DNA from: Agromyces sp. H66
GTDB taxonomy: Bacteria; Actinomycetota; Actinomycetes; Actinomycetales; Microbacteriaceae
Assembly: GCF_004959775.1 (NCBI RefSeq)
Contig: NZ_SJZG01000005.1
Coordinates: forward strand, 186,001 to 250,000
Direction: 5' to 3'
DNA: 64,000 bases
The notes beneath the pieces were generated by a model that saw only the letters and a list, made by a program, of their open reading frames with translations, had not been told where the DNA came from and did no database searches. Of the stretch, positions 63,274 through 64,000 are shown one piece after another. Position numbers and translations under genes: made by a program. How positions within the stretch are numbered: position 1 is the first letter of the stretch; each line of letters opens with the position of its first letter.

Positions 63274-64000
63274 GAGACGGCCGTGGCCTCACCCAGCCGC
63301 ACGCCCAGCTGCTCCGCCGCGGACTGCAGCGCGGCACGGGCGCGTTCGACGTGCTCGTCGTCGAATCGGTGCACCGGACCGCTCACCGAGATCGAGGCCA
63401 CGACGTCGCCCTCGCGAGTGCGAACGGGCACCGCGACGCAACGGATGCCGAGGACGTATTCGCCGAGGTCCTCCGCGTAGCCGCGCTCGCGGATGGTGGC
63501 GAGCTCGGCCTCGAGGGCGTCCCGATCGGCGAGGGTCTGCGCGGTGAACTGTTCCAACGGCCCCGACGCATAGAGCTTCCTGATCTCGTCGCCGGACCGG
63601 CCGCTGAGCAACGCCTTGCCCAGGCCCGTGGCGTGGCACGGCAGCCTCGCGCCGATGCGCTGGTCGAACACGAGCGGGTGCGAACCCGGCACCTTGGCGA
63701 GGCAGACCTGGTCGGTGCCCGACAGCACCGCGAGCCGTACCGTCTCGTCGACCGCGTCACGCACCTCGGTGAGATAGGGGCGAGCTCGCTGGGTGAGGCT
63801 CTGCGCGAGGTCGTACGCCTGGCCTACCTCCCACGCCCGCAGGCCGAGCGACATCCGCAGCTCGTCGTCTCTCTCGACCCACCCGCGGTCGACGAGCACG
63901 CTCACCACGTGATGCACGCTGGACTTGGGCAGGCCCAGGCGAGAGGCGATCTCGGTGAGCGAGAGCGCCGACTCCGCATCGGCGAGCAGTTCGAGGATGC
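63270..64000 (-). CDS. IclR family regulator, 5' end beyond window
   Basis: The frame is open to the window edge; upstream of the visible GTG it still reads ALSLTEIASRLGLPKSSVHH, the IclR helix-turn-helix. The effector domain follows (VRLAVLSGTDQVCLAKV; RIGARLPCHATGLGKALLSG; GIRCVAVPVRTREGDVVAS). It is the first gene of the sugar-acid operon and probably represses it until a pathway intermediate binds. Confidence 0.9.
   Translation of the reverse strand, partial: ILELLADAESALSLTEIASRLGLPKSSVHHVVSVLVDRGWVERDDELRMSLGLRAWEVGQAYDLAQSLTQRARPYLTEVRDAVDETVRLAVLSGTDQVCLAKVPGSHPLVFDQRIGARLPCHATGLGKALLSGRSGDEIRKLYASGPLEQFTAQTLADRDALEAELATIRERGYAEDLGEYVLGIRCVAVPVRTREGDVVASISVSGPVHRFDDEHVERARAALQSAAEQLGVRLGEATAVS

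Overview
The window is about 70% GC, almost fully coding, and has short intergenic gaps, GTG starts, frequent 4-base ATGA/GTGA gene overlaps and the recurrent hexamer GCATCC/GGATGC. Together with the gene content (ADH-A-like alcohol dehydrogenase, Ppm-type mannosyltransferase, DUF1707, DUF4097, CGNR regulator, bifunctional PutA) this points to a high-GC actinobacterium, most likely Microbacteriaceae and possibly Agromyces. No rRNA, tRNA, CRISPR array, phage structural gene or origin was seen.

Layout: 0-5.3 kb holds the C-terminus of an RNA-binding (OST-HTH) protein, a DUF1707 membrane protein, an alcohol dehydrogenase, a DUF1254 protein, the uraD-uraH ureide pair and a dihydrofolate-reductase-like gene divergent from a TetR regulator. 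At 6-8.2 kb, lldR-lldD (L-lactate oxidation) sits behind two textbook FadR-type operators. Regulators, short-chain dehydrogenases, an AraC/MFS pair and a polyprenol-phosphate mannose synthase follow to 15.7 kb.

15.8-25.8 kb is a divergent catabolic island. Leftward run an SsuABC/TauABC-like importer and a UGSC-family protein with its conserved partner. Rightward runs a tightly overlapping operon: MaoC hydratase, short-chain dehydrogenase, acyl-CoA ligase, amidohydrolase and acyl-CoA dehydrogenase. A near-identical palindrome occurs upstream of both the importer's binding-protein gene and the divergent promoter region, suggesting shared control.

25.8-30.4 kb is a decayed accessory islet: two truncated serine-recombinase copies bracket an amputated ABC ATPase, three toxin-antitoxin pairs, a small lipoprotein and a frameshifted lipoprotein gene. 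30.4-35.8 kb mixes housekeeping genes (arfB, MmcQ/YjbR, DUF1697, nitroreductase, SDR, ABM monooxygenase, AKR) with two gene stumps.

35.8-41.2 kb contains an IclR regulator with its alcohol dehydrogenase, then two paralogous chloroperoxidase-like hydrolases flanking a DUF4097 lipoprotein and a CGNR regulator. 41.2-53 kb is largely amino-acid catabolism and modification: rocD-ddaH (arginine/ornithine), a flavin oxidoreductase, Lrp and GntR regulators, a RimK ligase carrying an extra RCK_C-like domain opposite a retropepsin-like protease, a PfkB kinase and a 1210-residue PutA. 53-64 kb has a LysR gene carrying an inverted-repeat insertion, a Tat-exported GH5-type glycosidase, and a six-gene leftward operon (IclR, unclassified 841-residue protein, L-rhamnonate-dehydratase-like enolase, amidohydrolase/lactonase, Gfo/Idh/MocA dehydrogenase, FAH hydrolase) that reads as a non-phosphorylative deoxy-sugar pathway. 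All assignments are from reading the sequence; no database search was possible.
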